62,459 nt of DNA from a virus. Every line of letters starts with the position of its first letter. The stretch's first letter is position 1. The stretch covers positions 1 to 62,459 of IMG/VR virus record IMGVR_UViG_3300030099_001770. One strand, 5' to 3'. The notes below the pieces were generated by a model. It was not told the origin of the DNA and made no database searches. It saw only the letters and a program-made list of their open reading frames with translations. Below, in pieces: positions 33,347-41,842 of the stretch. The position numbers and the translations under genes are program-made.

Positions 33347-35032
33347 CTAACTAAATGTTCCACCGTCCACCGCTGTTGCAAACGCAATAGTATCAGAACT
33401 TGCAGTATATGTCAAGATACCATCATTAGAACCACCACCGTCTAATGCAGATAATGTATTAGCGGAGTTTGCAACTAGGACTGAACCTTTTGCGATTGAA
33501 GATAAACCAGTACCACCGTTTCCTACTGGTAATGCACCAGTTACTTTTGCAGTAAGGTCAATTGACCCTGCTAACATTGCATTTGTAATACCAGATGCTT
33601 TTACTCTTAATGCATCTGAGTTAACTTCTATAGAAGAATCATCAACTCCAACATTCAATGTATTACCAGATTTAGTAAGGGCTGCACCAGCAATAACTTG
33701 ACCAGCACCAGAAAATTGTGTGAATACAAGTGCAGTAGTTCCAACTGTTACTGACCCATCATTGGTCATAACAAAACCGTTGTCTGCGTTAACAGTACCT
33801 TCCTCTACAAAGAAGAATGTTCCACCAGTTACTTCTGAATCTGCGTCAAAATCTGTTGCACGAGTCGGAGCACCACTTGCATTAACTGTATAGATACCAT
33901 TTTCTGAACCAGTTGATTGGTCTTTGATAAGTATTCTATCGTTAGTTGCAAGAGTAACACCATCAACTGTTTGACCATTTGCAAAGGCAGAAGATAAAGT
34001 TCCGTTTGCAGTTGTAGCAACTCTTACTGAATTCTTAACATCAAGACCTTGTAGTTGTGCGTCAACATAGTTCTTGTTAGCTGCGTCTGTTCCACCAGTT
34101 GGTGTCGCAACACTTGTTATTCTTGCACTTGAAACATCAACTGTTCCAGTTCCATTTGGGTCTAAATTTAAATTACCATTTGTGTTTGTTGTGGAAATAG
34201 TATTACCATCAATAGTAATATTATCAACGTCAAGAGATGTAATACCATTCAAATCTGTTTGTGTTGCACCAAGAGCAACTGCATCTGAACCAATCGTAAT
34301 AGAACTATTAGCAAGTTTTGCATTTGCAATTGAACCAGCTAACATTGCATTTTCTACTGAACCGTTTGCAATAGTTAATGCACCATTATTTGCTACAGTT
34401 ACATCTCCAGATATTGCAGAGTAAATATATTTTTTAACTCTTGTTAATGTAGTTTTTCTATTTGTTCCACCAGCACCATTATCTACAATAAGTAAATCTG
34501 CATCTACAAGGTCTTCACCAATATCAGTTCCACCATCTATTTCCAGAGCTGATAATGCAAGAGTTCCAGTTAAATCTCCTAATCCAAGAGTACCAAATGA
34601 TAATGTTCCAGAACCATTTGTTTTGAGAACTTCTCCACTATTACCATCAGACCCAGGCAGTGTTAATGCAAGATTACCACCTAAAGAGTTTGGTGCTTTT
34701 AATTGTACATGATGAGTACCATTATTAGTACCTTCTTTTAATTCTATTGAACCACCAGTTGTTGCGTTGTTACCTACGATTAAATCATCAACTGCTTTGT
34801 TTCCGTCAACTGTAATTGCACTACCAGCAGTTAGAGTACCTTGAACATGGTCTAACATATCGGAGAAAAACTTACCACCGATTACATCTACAGTTGAACC
34901 ATCACCAATAAAAAGTCTATCACCTAAATTCGACTGAGTACCAGTTCCAAAAGTTACTGCAAGTTCACCAGCAGATAATGATGATGGAGCTGAAGTACCA
35001 GTAGACCTCTTAATTTGAATTGTTGTTGCCAT
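33347..35032 (-). CDS. Large tail fibre, Mtd-type N-terminus
   Basis: 561 aa. N-terminal adaptor ATTIQIKRSTGTSAPSSLSAGELAV ends with DRLFIGDGSTVDVIGGKFF, the form of the Mtd N-terminal domain. A long repetitive stalk follows (NGALTIANGSVENAMLAGSIANAK and similar), with a TDAANKNYVDAQLQGLD coiled region typical of fibre stalks. The C-terminus has LVANSANTLSALDGG. It is paired with 31656-33326, which has the same start, and both are upstream of the neck genes. Confidence 0.8.
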   Translation of the reverse strand: MATTIQIKRSTGTSAPSSLSAGELAVTFGTGTQSNLGDRLFIGDGSTVDVIGGKFFSDMLDHVQGTLTAGSAITVDGNKAVDDLIVGNNATTGGSIELKEGTNNGTHHVQLKAPNSLGGNLALTLPGSDGNSGEVLKTNGSGTLSFGTLGLGDLTGTLALSALEIDGGTDIGEDLVDADLLIVDNGAGGTNRKTTLTRVKKYIYSAISGDVTVANNGALTIANGSVENAMLAGSIANAKLANSSITIGSDAVALGATQTDLNGITSLDVDNITIDGNTISTTNTNGNLNLDPNGTGTVDVSSARITSVATPTGGTDAANKNYVDAQLQGLDVKNSVRVATTANGTLSSAFANGQTVDGVTLATNDRILIKDQSTGSENGIYTVNASGAPTRATDFDADSEVTGGTFFFVEEGTVNADNGFVMTNDGSVTVGTTALVFTQFSGAGQVIAGAALTKSGNTLNVGVDDSSIEVNSDALRVKASGITNAMLAGSIDLTAKVTGALPVGNGGTGLSSIAKGSVLVANSANTLSALDGGGSNDGILTYTASSDTIAFATAVDGGTFS

Positions 35033-35043
35033 TTATCTATTCC

Positions 35044-35355
35044 TTAAAAACTACCACCATTAAAAACAAGTGTACCAGTAGATGTATCTAGGTTGTTTCT
35101 TGCAACAAATTTTTGGTCACTTGAACGAAACTGTAATAGAGCTCCATCTGCAATACTAGTTGCATCTACATCTGCAGCTATTAAGATTCTGTTTTCTGAA
35201 GAACCAGCCACACCTTGTGGGCCTTGTGGCCCAGGCACTGCAACTCTTGTTACAACTAATTCATTACCTTGTGATACTGAACCAGAAACTTGAGAGACAC
35301 TTCCTATTCTTGCGTTTAGTCCAGCATTATCATTTATTGTACCAGATACAGACAT
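35044..35355 (-). CDS. Small virion protein with collagen-like segment
   Basis: 103 aa. Centre has a short collagen-type segment (GPQGPQGVAG), flanked by a Ser/Gly/Val-rich start (SVSGTINDNAGLNARIG) and a compact C-terminus (LLQFRSSDQKFVARNNLD). Gly-x-y segments in phage fibres trimerise. It is followed by the two large fibre genes. Probably a connector or short fibre. Confidence 0.7.
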   Translation of the reverse strand: MSVSGTINDNAGLNARIGSVSQVSGSVSQGNELVVTRVAVPGPQGPQGVAGSSENRILIAADVDATSIADGALLQFRSSDQKFVARNNLDTSTGTLVFNGGSF

Positions 35356-35361
35356 ATTTGT

Positions 35362-35694
35362 TTACCTTGTTACACTTGGATTGACTGTGACTTGACCTTC
35401 AACTACTCTGGTCTTTGTTCCACCAGATGCTGTTATGAGAACATCATAAACGAACCGTCCTGCTTCTAGAGCAGTCGTTTGAGTTGGTGATAAAGATATT
35501 GTGATTTCACCAGATGATGCGTTTGAAATTGTTGCTGTAAAAGCAGTTGCAGTAGATGATAAAAAGGTTTTTCTTATTTGTGCAGCTACTGAATAACCAG
35601 ATAAATTTACTGCATCACCATTTGCATCCGTTACTGTTACTGTGGTTGTAAAAGTCGCACCTTGGTCTATAAATATATTTGAAATACTTGCCAT
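35362..35694 (-). CDS. Ig-like virion protein
   Basis: 110 aa. IFIDQGATFTTTVTVTDANGDAVNLSGYSVAAQIRK and a YDVLITASGGTKTRVVEGQV end give the layout of small beta-sandwich proteins common in phage baseplates and fibres. It precedes the collagen-like protein by 6 nt. It is the first gene after an exact TATAAATA box, so these two and the following fibres form one late unit. The exact role is unknown. Confidence 0.7.
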   Translation of the reverse strand: MASISNIFIDQGATFTTTVTVTDANGDAVNLSGYSVAAQIRKTFLSSTATAFTATISNASSGEITISLSPTQTTALEAGRFVYDVLITASGGTKTRVVEGQVTVNPSVTR

Positions 35695-35714
35695 TCACAC
35701 AGTCTCCTTTTTAG

Positions 35715-35722
35715 TATTTATA
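35715..35722 (-). promoter_or_regulatory. Late-type promoter box (TATAAATA)
   Basis: Exact TATAAATA on the minus strand, 21 bp before the 35362-35694 gene. It would drive the Ig-like, collagen-like and the two large fibre genes. Confidence 0.7.
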
Positions 35723-35739
35723 AGGAAAATGTGTTAGAG

Positions 35740-36240
35740 TTATCCGATTAAATATGCAACCCAGTTACTACCACCATATGAAACACTACCATCAACATAA
35801 TTATGTTTAACCTCCACATAATCATTTTGTGCAAGTCTTATAAGAGCTACGTTAGTTGCTGTAGTGTGGTCATTTCCAAACACCGTATTTGCAAGTTGAT
35901 TACTTATCCCAGCACCATAAACAGAACCATTTTTATAAAATGCGTGTTGCACATCTCTTGCAGTAGTGTTTGCACCAGCGAAAATACCAATTGAACAAGT
36001 AAGATGGTATAAACCAGCTACTGGTGCTTCAAGGCGTTGATTTGATACTGACCATAAATTTTGTTCATTGAGAGGTACAGTACCCCATGTTGGTTTATTG
36101 TTTGTTGCAATTGTTCCACTTGGTGCAGTAAGATGAAAACAAGGAATTACTGGTTGTGTTACAATACCACTACTATTAATACTGATTGCAGTGTTTGAAT
36201 TTGCGTGGTCTTGAATTGTTCCGACTTTTAATGTACTCAT
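35740..36240 (-). CDS. Short fibre with C1q-like head
   Basis: 166 aa. N-terminal module STLKVGTIQDHANSNTAISI, linker SSGIVTQPVIPCFHL, then a head with RLEAPVAGLYHLTCSIG ... AFYKNGSVYG ... LAQNDYVEVKHN. It shares the head family with 27185-27706. First of three successive short fibres (35740, 36245, 36763) with the same N-terminal module. Confidence 0.75.
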   Translation of the reverse strand: MSTLKVGTIQDHANSNTAISINSSGIVTQPVIPCFHLTAPSGTIATNNKPTWGTVPLNEQNLWSVSNQRLEAPVAGLYHLTCSIGIFAGANTTARDVQHAFYKNGSVYGAGISNQLANTVFGNDHTTATNVALIRLAQNDYVEVKHNYVDGSVSYGGSNWVAYLIG

Positions 36241-36244
36241 AACT

Positions 36245-36766
36245 TTATCCTAAGAAACTCATTTGCCACCAACTATGATAAGCATTTGGTTGTGGTGTAA
36301 ATGTACTACTTTGACAAAAACCATGCATTGTAATTACATCACCTACGGAAAGTCTTTTTATAATTGAACCTTGACAAAATGCGCTTGCACCACCTTGGTT
36401 ACCAAGTGCGTCTTTTCTGACCCCCCCTATAAAAACAGCAAGTTGATTAACATTACTTGTAGTAGAATATAAAGAGCCACTAATATGCCAAAGACCACCA
36501 CAATCTGCTGGAATAGTATAGTTGTTATTTGAAGTATTAAAGGCACTCATATTATCTTCACCATCAAATACATGACTTGAACTAAAAGTATTGAATAATA
36601 TTCTATCACCAGTATTAATAGTTGTAGCAGTGCTTATTCCAACTTTTAACATAGGAATTTTTCCACGAACCATAACACCGTCACTATTGATAGTAGCAGC
36701 TGTTACAGATGAAGACCTTTTAATAGTACTTACATCTTGAATAGTATTTGTGATTAAAGTACTCAT
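36245..36766 (-). CDS. Short fibre with C1q-like head
   Basis: 173 aa. N-terminal STLITNTIQDVSTIKRSSS, linker MVRGKIPMLKVGIST, then a head with YTIPADCGGLWHISGSLY ... AVFIGGVRKDALG ... LSVGDVITMHGFCQ. The C1q-type pattern is weaker here than in its neighbours. It overlaps the start region of the next upstream gene by 4 nt. Confidence 0.7.
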   Translation of the reverse strand: MSTLITNTIQDVSTIKRSSSVTAATINSDGVMVRGKIPMLKVGISTATTINTGDRILFNTFSSSHVFDGEDNMSAFNTSNNNYTIPADCGGLWHISGSLYSTTSNVNQLAVFIGGVRKDALGNQGGASAFCQGSIIKRLSVGDVITMHGFCQSSTFTPQPNAYHSWWQMSFLG

Positions 36767-37296
36767 TGTGAAATCTCCATAGCAGTAATGCTAAAACTAT
36801 CATCTGCGTTTGCCAGTATTCTTCCATATCCACTACCAGCTAACCTTGCAAGATATATTTTATAAATTAATGCACTTGTAGTTGCAGGCGAATCTAAATG
36901 TTGAAAAGAAGCCTGATGCAGTGTTGTAGCATTTGCATGATTCATATATCCAATATGTCTACTGACTTGACCAGAATTTAATCCAGAAACACCAGAGAAA
37001 GAACCACCAGCGACACTTTTATATAACGCAAGTTTAACTGCGTTAGCAAAAACTCCTTGTTGATAAAAACCTTGTGCATGAAAAGTAACAAGAATTTTAC
37101 TAGATGAAAATTTAGGCGTTATTGATACAGCAGCTGCTGTTGCACCATAAGTTGTTGAGGATATTGAAAAGTTAGTGTGAGTGCCATCTCCATTGTAACC
37201 TTGAAAGGTTTGTGTTTGTAAAACTGAACCAGCAGGCAATTTAACACTTGCAGCTGTGGTTTGTCCTTGAATTGTATCTACTGATAAAGTACTCAT
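36763..37296 (-). CDS. Short fibre with FSSSKILVTF head
   Basis: 177 aa. N-terminal STLSVDTIQGQTTAASVKLPAG, QTQTFQGYNG linker and a head with VSITPKFSSSKILVTFHAQ, LDSPATTSALIYKIYL and the TAMEISQ end. Same two-part build as 28302-28820, 9 kb away. Overlaps its neighbours by 4 nt. Confidence 0.75.
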   Translation of the reverse strand: MSTLSVDTIQGQTTAASVKLPAGSVLQTQTFQGYNGDGTHTNFSISSTTYGATAAAVSITPKFSSSKILVTFHAQGFYQQGVFANAVKLALYKSVAGGSFSGVSGLNSGQVSRHIGYMNHANATTLHQASFQHLDSPATTSALIYKIYLARLAGSGYGRILANADDSFSITAMEISQ

Positions 37297-37697
37297 ATGA
37301 TTGCTAACCTTCCAGTGGATGTGATAGTAAGAGTTGTTCCGTTTGCAATTGTCAATGGGCCTGTAGTAGACGCATTGTTATTAGCTGCAATTGTTACATT
37401 ACCAGTAGTTGCATTTAGATTTACACGAAAAAGATTATCTCTACCAGATGCGTTTCCATTTACAGAACCATCTTTTGCAATATAGTATCCAGCACCCAAC
37501 GCAACTGCATCAGCAATCTTATCTGCTGTTACAGCGTCATCAGCGATTTGTGCAGTTGTAATAGCGTTATTTGCAACATCATCTGCAACAATTACATCAG
37601 CACCAATCTTTGCAGAATTAACTGCATTATCAGCAAGGTCTGCTGTTGCAATCGTTCCGTCTAGGATACCTTTTGTTGTAATCTTTGAAAGTGCCAT
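37293..37697 (-). CDS. Small fibre-like protein with repetitive stalk
   Basis: 134 aa. Stalk repeats LDGTIATADLADNAVNSAK and NNAITTAQIADDAVTADK, then GRDNLFRVNLNATTGNVTIAAN and TGPLTIANGTTLTI. It belongs to the family of 26008-26340 and 28831-29139. An ACTAAATA box overlaps the upstream stop codon. Confidence 0.7.
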   Translation of the reverse strand: MALSKITTKGILDGTIATADLADNAVNSAKIGADVIVADDVANNAITTAQIADDAVTADKIADAVALGAGYYIAKDGSVNGNASGRDNLFRVNLNATTGNVTIAANNNASTTGPLTIANGTTLTITSTGRLAII

Positions 37698-37714
37698 CTA
37701 TTGTTCTCCAAAAC

Positions 37715-37722
37715 TATTTAGT
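37715..37722 (-). promoter_or_regulatory. Late-type box (ACTAAATA) with embedded stop
   Basis: ACTAAATA on the minus strand, 18 bp before the 37293-37697 gene; TAA is the stop codon of the 57-aa gene. Confidence 0.45.
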
Positions 37723-37891
37723 CTGCATCTTTGATTGTTAAAGTACCTTTTTCAACTTGTTCCACCATCTCTACATAATGTCTATTTGTTGAGTCAATTG
37801 GAACACTTGTTTGTTTCCCATCAATGGTTGCACTTATACTTGTTCTAACACCATCTTCATTTTTAAAATATTTTGCATTTTCAATTAACAT
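37718..37891 (-). CDS. Small partner protein of fibre module, copy 3
   Basis: 57 aa. It reads MLIENAKYFKNEDGVRTSI, later VPIDSTNRHYVEMVEQ and ends KGTLTIKDAD. The ending and layout match 40281-40463 (GTLTIKDAE) and 43765-43965 (GDLTIADAD). Each of the three copies directly follows a gene with the GRRN-x-IINGA fibre module, so they form a conserved pair. Function is unknown; a fibre chaperone or clip is possible. Confidence 0.8.
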   Translation of the reverse strand: MLIENAKYFKNEDGVRTSISATIDGKQTSVPIDSTNRHYVEMVEQVEKGTLTIKDAD

Positions 37892-37894
37892 ATT

Positions 37895-38998
37895 TTATAA
37901 CTCCCCATCTGCTTCTATACCAGCATTTGTATTATTATTTCTATCAAGTCTACAACCATCACCAGTAGACCCACCTATACTATTATGGTCTAATCTAAAG
38001 TAACCACAAACTGTACCCATTTCTCTATTTCCAAAAGCAAGTGATGAGGTTGCACTAGCGTCAGAAACCATATTAGCAACTCTCATACCAGTTGTACCAG
38101 AAAGTGTTAATGTTGGTGGAGTTCTCATTTCAACTGATAATTGTTTGAAGAAAAATGTTCTTGTGCCACTTGACCTATGTCCTACTGCGATACCAGTATA
38201 AGCAGAACCAACGCCAGTTTCTCCAGCAAATTGTTGGAAATAGCGTTGACAAAGCGAAAGCTCTTCTGCAAAGGAGCGGTGTTCAAAATCTGAAGCAGTA
38301 TCGCCGACTTCAAGTTGGACGCCTGTAAGATAAAAATTGTTGGCTGTGTCATCAAACACATTCACTTGTCCAACTGCACGTTTGGTTGCATCATTATGCC
38401 AAGTGTTATCTGAATGTGTACCACTATTATAAGTAGCACTAGCAGCTAACCACCATGCAAGTTGTATACCTATACCATTATCATTGTTTAAAGCAGTTGT
38501 TTGATAACCATCAAAAGTCAATGTAACCTTTTGCCAAGTATTAGCAGATGCGATTGTATACTGTCGAGAATTAAAGTAATTAACATCACCATGATATAAT
38601 TCAACAATATGGGTGCCCGTTTTGGGTGACTTTACCCAAAACTGAAGTGTAAGTTTTTTTGCACTAGATGTTCCATAAAGAAGATGTTGTAAATTTTGTC
38701 CTTCTATTTTCTGTCTAATCATAGCATAATGACCAGAACCAGACATATTGCCTGCTGTTGTGACATCAACTTTTTGAGATGATGAAAATCCATTACCAGT
38801 TGGAACATCAGTATCTTGTGAGAGAGTAGAATTTGCTCCCCCTGCGGCTGCAAACTGATACCTATCTGCACCACCATATTTACCAGCGGCGCTCGTCACT
38901 GTGCCTCTCTGAGCCACTTGCATAGCACCATTAATAATAAGATTCCTACGACCACTTACGTTTTCCGTACCTCTTGATTTTACTTTAATTAACGTCAT
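37895..38998 (-). CDS. Carbohydrate-binding-like fibre protein, copy 3
   Basis: 367 aa from the ATG at 38998, which overlaps the stop of the upstream gene (ATGA); an upstream in-frame start at 39016 is possible. It begins TLIKVKSRG ... GRRNLIINGAMQVAQRGT, then a beta-sandwich with LTLQFWVKSPKTGTHIVELY and the conserved LTGVQLEVGDTASDFEHRSFAEELSL motif before CQRYFQ. The family (also 40465 and 43974) resembles carbohydrate-binding modules in phage fibres and appendages. The 57-aa partner gene follows. Confidence 0.8.
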   Translation of the reverse strand: MTLIKVKSRGTENVSGRRNLIINGAMQVAQRGTVTSAAGKYGGADRYQFAAAGGANSTLSQDTDVPTGNGFSSSQKVDVTTAGNMSGSGHYAMIRQKIEGQNLQHLLYGTSSAKKLTLQFWVKSPKTGTHIVELYHGDVNYFNSRQYTIASANTWQKVTLTFDGYQTTALNNDNGIGIQLAWWLAASATYNSGTHSDNTWHNDATKRAVGQVNVFDDTANNFYLTGVQLEVGDTASDFEHRSFAEELSLCQRYFQQFAGETGVGSAYTGIAVGHRSSGTRTFFFKQLSVEMRTPPTLTLSGTTGMRVANMVSDASATSSLAFGNREMGTVCGYFRLDHNSIGGSTGDGCRLDRNNNTNAGIEADGEL

Positions 38999-39387
38999 TC
39001 TGGTTTCTCCGGCCACTTAACATCTTCAAGTGACTTATAGTCTTTTGTAATATCACGAAGTGCTTGTCTGTATGTTTTCCAATCTACATCATTTGATAGA
39101 GTTACATCTCTATTCTGTGTCCAATCTGATTCTGCAAGAATACTATTACGAACTTCTCTTAATTGTTTTAGAGGTTCAGCAGCAACTAACTCATCATACT
39201 TTGCTTTTACTTTTGTCCAAGTAACACCAAAATCATCTGGATTTGTTGACCTAATAATACTTCCACTTTTATCATGACCAGTAATTTTTACAAAACTTTT
39301 TTCAAATTCTGTTTTTGATGTTGGTGTACCTTCTAATTCAAAATTAGAAATTCCTAACTCTATTAATGCTTGACTCATTGTTGCCAT
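38995..39387 (-). CDS. Tail assembly chaperone-like protein, copy 2
   Basis: 130 aa from the ATG at 39387, chosen for its match to the other copies (MATMSQALIELGI versus MATVADALSELGI at 27135) and the GGGG-rich ribosome site. An upstream start would only extend into the fibre gene before it. Ends with TYRQALRDITKDYKSLEDVKWPEKP. The last residues are nearly identical to copy 4 (ITKTYKTLDDVKWPTKP). Lies between two fibre genes. Confidence 0.78.
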   Translation of the reverse strand: MATMSQALIELGISNFELEGTPTSKTEFEKSFVKITGHDKSGSIIRSTNPDDFGVTWTKVKAKYDELVAAEPLKQLREVRNSILAESDWTQNRDVTLSNDVDWKTYRQALRDITKDYKSLEDVKWPEKPE

Positions 39388-39391
39388 GTCT

Positions 39392-40258
39392 TTACCCCAC
39401 AATTTCCATTGCAATTGCTGTTGATGTAGCAGAAGTATCATTATACATAACACCACTAGAACCAGTTGCAGTTCTATATTCAGCTCTATAAGTTATTTCA
39501 CTAGTTGTTGATGGCTCATCTAAGATTGTCATAACAATATTTCTGTGGTCACCTTGACTATTATTTCTACCTATTTCAGTATCAATATTGGTATTTGTAC
39601 CAGTACAAGCAGATGCACTACCACCTATGACTCTTGCAATTCTAGTATGAATATAACCAGCAACATTACCAAGTTTTCCATAGTAACCATTTATTGATAA
39701 AGTAACTAATATTTTACTTGAAGTTGATGTTGGTGTAATTACTACTCCTAAACCCATATCTGTATAATTACTGTTAGCAGCAACATTAAAAGTTGCTGTT
39801 CTTGTATTTTCTTGCACTTGTATAATTGAACCAGTAGGAAATCTTGCATTTGAAACTGTTCCAGTAAGTTTTGTTGCAGCCATACCAGCAATCTTTGCAT
39901 CTGTTACTGCACTTGAAGCAATTTTTGCAGAAGAAACAGCGTTTGTTGCAAGTTGTGTTGTGTTAACTGCACCATCACTTGGTGTTCCAACTAAAAGAGG
40001 TTCACCCATTGCAAGAATAAAATCAATACTATCTGAAGAAGTTAATGCACTTGAAAAAGTTAAAGTACTACCAGATACAGTAAATGAACTGCCCGGCTTC
40101 TGAATAACACCATTTAGTGAAACAAGAAGTTGGTTTGCAGAACTTGGTGTAAAGTTTGCACTATCTTTCTGTAATGTGTAACTTGCAGTCGCAGATGCTG
40201 TCAGAGCATCTAGAACTGAATATCCACCTACCTCTGGTTGTGTTCCTATAAACGGCAT
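39392..40258 (-). CDS. Fibre protein, PFIGTQP start and SKILVT head
   Basis: 288 aa. N-terminal module PFIGTQPEVGGYSVL, a beta domain with LLVSLNGVIQKPGSSF, a stalk (TTQLATNAVSSAKIASSAVTD) and a head with TSTSSKILVTLSING, DEPSTTSEITYRAEY and the AMEIVG end. It combines the N-terminal type of 41843, 43137 and 45182 with the head of 28302 and 36763, direct evidence of module exchange. Confidence 0.78.
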   Translation of the reverse strand: MPFIGTQPEVGGYSVLDALTASATASYTLQKDSANFTPSSANQLLVSLNGVIQKPGSSFTVSGSTLTFSSALTSSDSIDFILAMGEPLLVGTPSDGAVNTTQLATNAVSSAKIASSAVTDAKIAGMAATKLTGTVSNARFPTGSIIQVQENTRTATFNVAANSNYTDMGLGVVITPTSTSSKILVTLSINGYYGKLGNVAGYIHTRIARVIGGSASACTGTNTNIDTEIGRNNSQGDHRNIVMTILDEPSTTSEITYRAEYRTATGSSGVMYNDTSATSTAIAMEIVG

Positions 40259-40277
40259 TATCTAATTTCCTTTATCA

Positions 40278-40285
40278 TATTTATT
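40278..40285 (-). promoter_or_regulatory. Late-type box (AATAAATA) with embedded stop
   Basis: AATAAATA on the minus strand, 20 bp before the 39392-40258 gene; TAA is the stop of the 60-aa gene. Confidence 0.45.
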
Positions 40286-40463
40286 CTGCATCTTTGATGG
40301 TTAATGTGCCTTCATCTTTTCTTTTCATAATTTCTGCATAGTCTGTGTTATCAAGAACTAATGGAACACAACAATTTGAATCATCATTGAATGTTACTAA
40401 TAAACTTACATTTTCTCCATTTTCTGCCTGATATTGTACTGTTTTAATATTTGAAATATTCAT
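40281..40463 (-). CDS. Small partner protein of fibre module, copy 2
   Basis: 60 aa. MNISNIKTVQYQAENGENVS, then VPLVLDNTDYAEIMKRK and a GTLTIKDAE end. Same family as 37718-37891 and 43765-43965, and again directly downstream of a GRRN-type fibre gene (40465-41511). Confidence 0.8.
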   Translation of the reverse strand: MNISNIKTVQYQAENGENVSLLVTFNDDSNCCVPLVLDNTDYAEIMKRKDEGTLTIKDAE

Positions 40464-40464
40464 C

Positions 40465-41511
40465 TTATAACTCCGCTATGAACTCAAGTGTACCAGTACC
40501 ACTAGCCCCATAAACTTGATATTGGTTGTTGGTTGCTATACTTCCACCATGATTAAAAACAAATGACATCGCTTGTGTTCCACCAACATTTGCAACAGAT
40601 GTAACGGCTTGTCCATTTAGTGTAAGACTACTTTGTGCCATAGTCGGTGTCGTTCTCAGTTCTACTGGTAATTGCATAGTGACATAAAATCTGCTTGTCG
40701 TATCTGAATAAGTAGAAACAACAAGTCTTGAATAGGCAGTATCAGAACCAATATTATATCTTTTATAATACCTCTGACAAGCTGCAAGCTCTTCTTCAAA
40801 AGAGCGGTGCTCAAATTCTGTAGATGCACTGCCTACTTCTAGTTGAACACCAGTAACATACCACTCGTTACTTGTATTATCAAAAAGGTTGACTTGATTA
40901 TCTGTAGCAAAAGCTGTGTTTGCTTCCCATGTGTCTGCTGTCTTACCATCATGATTAGTACCAGCAAGTAAAACAAAATTTAAATTAATTCCTTCAGAGT
41001 TGTTTGTGCTATATGTGCCAGTTGTGTCTCCAGAAAAAGTTATTACTTTATGCTCCCAAGTGTCTGCACTACTAATGCTGTACTCTGATGTAATGCTACG
41101 ACCACCTGACGCATTTCTGATAGCTACACAATAAGTTCCAGTTTTATTTGAACGAACCCAAAATGATACAGTAAATGATTTTGCAGAAGATGTTCCAAGA
41201 CCTAACTGATACATTGCATTTCCTTCTATACGTTGTGTGAATGACTGCAAATCAGTTGCTCCAAGACTTGTATCAGCAGTTGTTACATCAACTTTCATTG
41301 AATACAAAAAATTATTGTTAGGAACTGTTGTGCTTTGTGTAATTGTAGACCTTCCATCACCAGCAGCTTGTAGTTGCCATCTGTCTGAAGTGTAGGTGTT
41401 TGATGATATTGAAGTAAAAGACGTACCTCTTTGTGCTACATTCATAGCACCGTTGATTACAAGATTCCTACGACCAGTTGATGAAGACAATTGTATTTTA
41501 CTTAATGGCAT
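40465..41511 (-). CDS. Carbohydrate-binding-like fibre protein, copy 2
   Basis: 348 aa. Starts PLSKIQLSSSTGRRNLVINGAMNVAQRGT, then a beta-sandwich with FTVSFWVRSNKTGTYCVAI and VTGVQLEVGSASTEFEHRSFEEELAACQRY. Very close to copy 3 in the central domain, different at the C-terminal end (TLEFIAEL). Likely an adhesin or appendage for host surface glycans. Confidence 0.8.
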   Translation of the reverse strand: MPLSKIQLSSSTGRRNLVINGAMNVAQRGTSFTSISSNTYTSDRWQLQAAGDGRSTITQSTTVPNNNFLYSMKVDVTTADTSLGATDLQSFTQRIEGNAMYQLGLGTSSAKSFTVSFWVRSNKTGTYCVAIRNASGGRSITSEYSISSADTWEHKVITFSGDTTGTYSTNNSEGINLNFVLLAGTNHDGKTADTWEANTAFATDNQVNLFDNTSNEWYVTGVQLEVGSASTEFEHRSFEEELAACQRYYKRYNIGSDTAYSRLVVSTYSDTTSRFYVTMQLPVELRTTPTMAQSSLTLNGQAVTSVANVGGTQAMSFVFNHGGSIATNNQYQVYGASGTGTLEFIAEL

Positions 41512-41515
41512 CTGT

Positions 41516-41827
41516 TTACTCCGAAGGTGCAGTAGGCCACTTTACATCTTTTAGTGACTTATATGTGTTAGTTATATCACGAAGTTCTTGACGATACTTC
41601 TTCCAATCTGCAAAGTTAGAAACCGAACCACCTTCTTCTCTTTCTTTAATTACAACCCAATCTGAATGTGCAAGTCTTCTATCACGAGCTTCACGAAGAG
41701 ACTGTAAATCTAATGCTGGTTTAGTATTTTTTTCATAATCATTCCACTCAGCCGCAATCTTTTCTTTTTCTGATTGTGATAGAACTTTATCTGGTCTATC
41801 CCCTACATCTTTCCATGTATATGTCAT
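41516..41827 (-). CDS. Tail assembly chaperone-like protein, copy 3
   Basis: 103 aa. MTYTWKDVGDRPDKVLS, then LDLQSLREARDRRLAHSDW and WKKYRQELRDITNTYKSLKDVKWPTAP. The second half is the conserved family core. It differs from copies 1 and 2 in the N-terminal part. It is flanked by fibre genes at 40465 and 41843. Confidence 0.8.
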   Translation of the reverse strand: MTYTWKDVGDRPDKVLSQSEKEKIAAEWNDYEKNTKPALDLQSLREARDRRLAHSDWVVIKEREEGGSVSNFADWKKYRQELRDITNTYKSLKDVKWPTAPSE

Positions 41828-41842
41828 ATTCTTATCCTATCC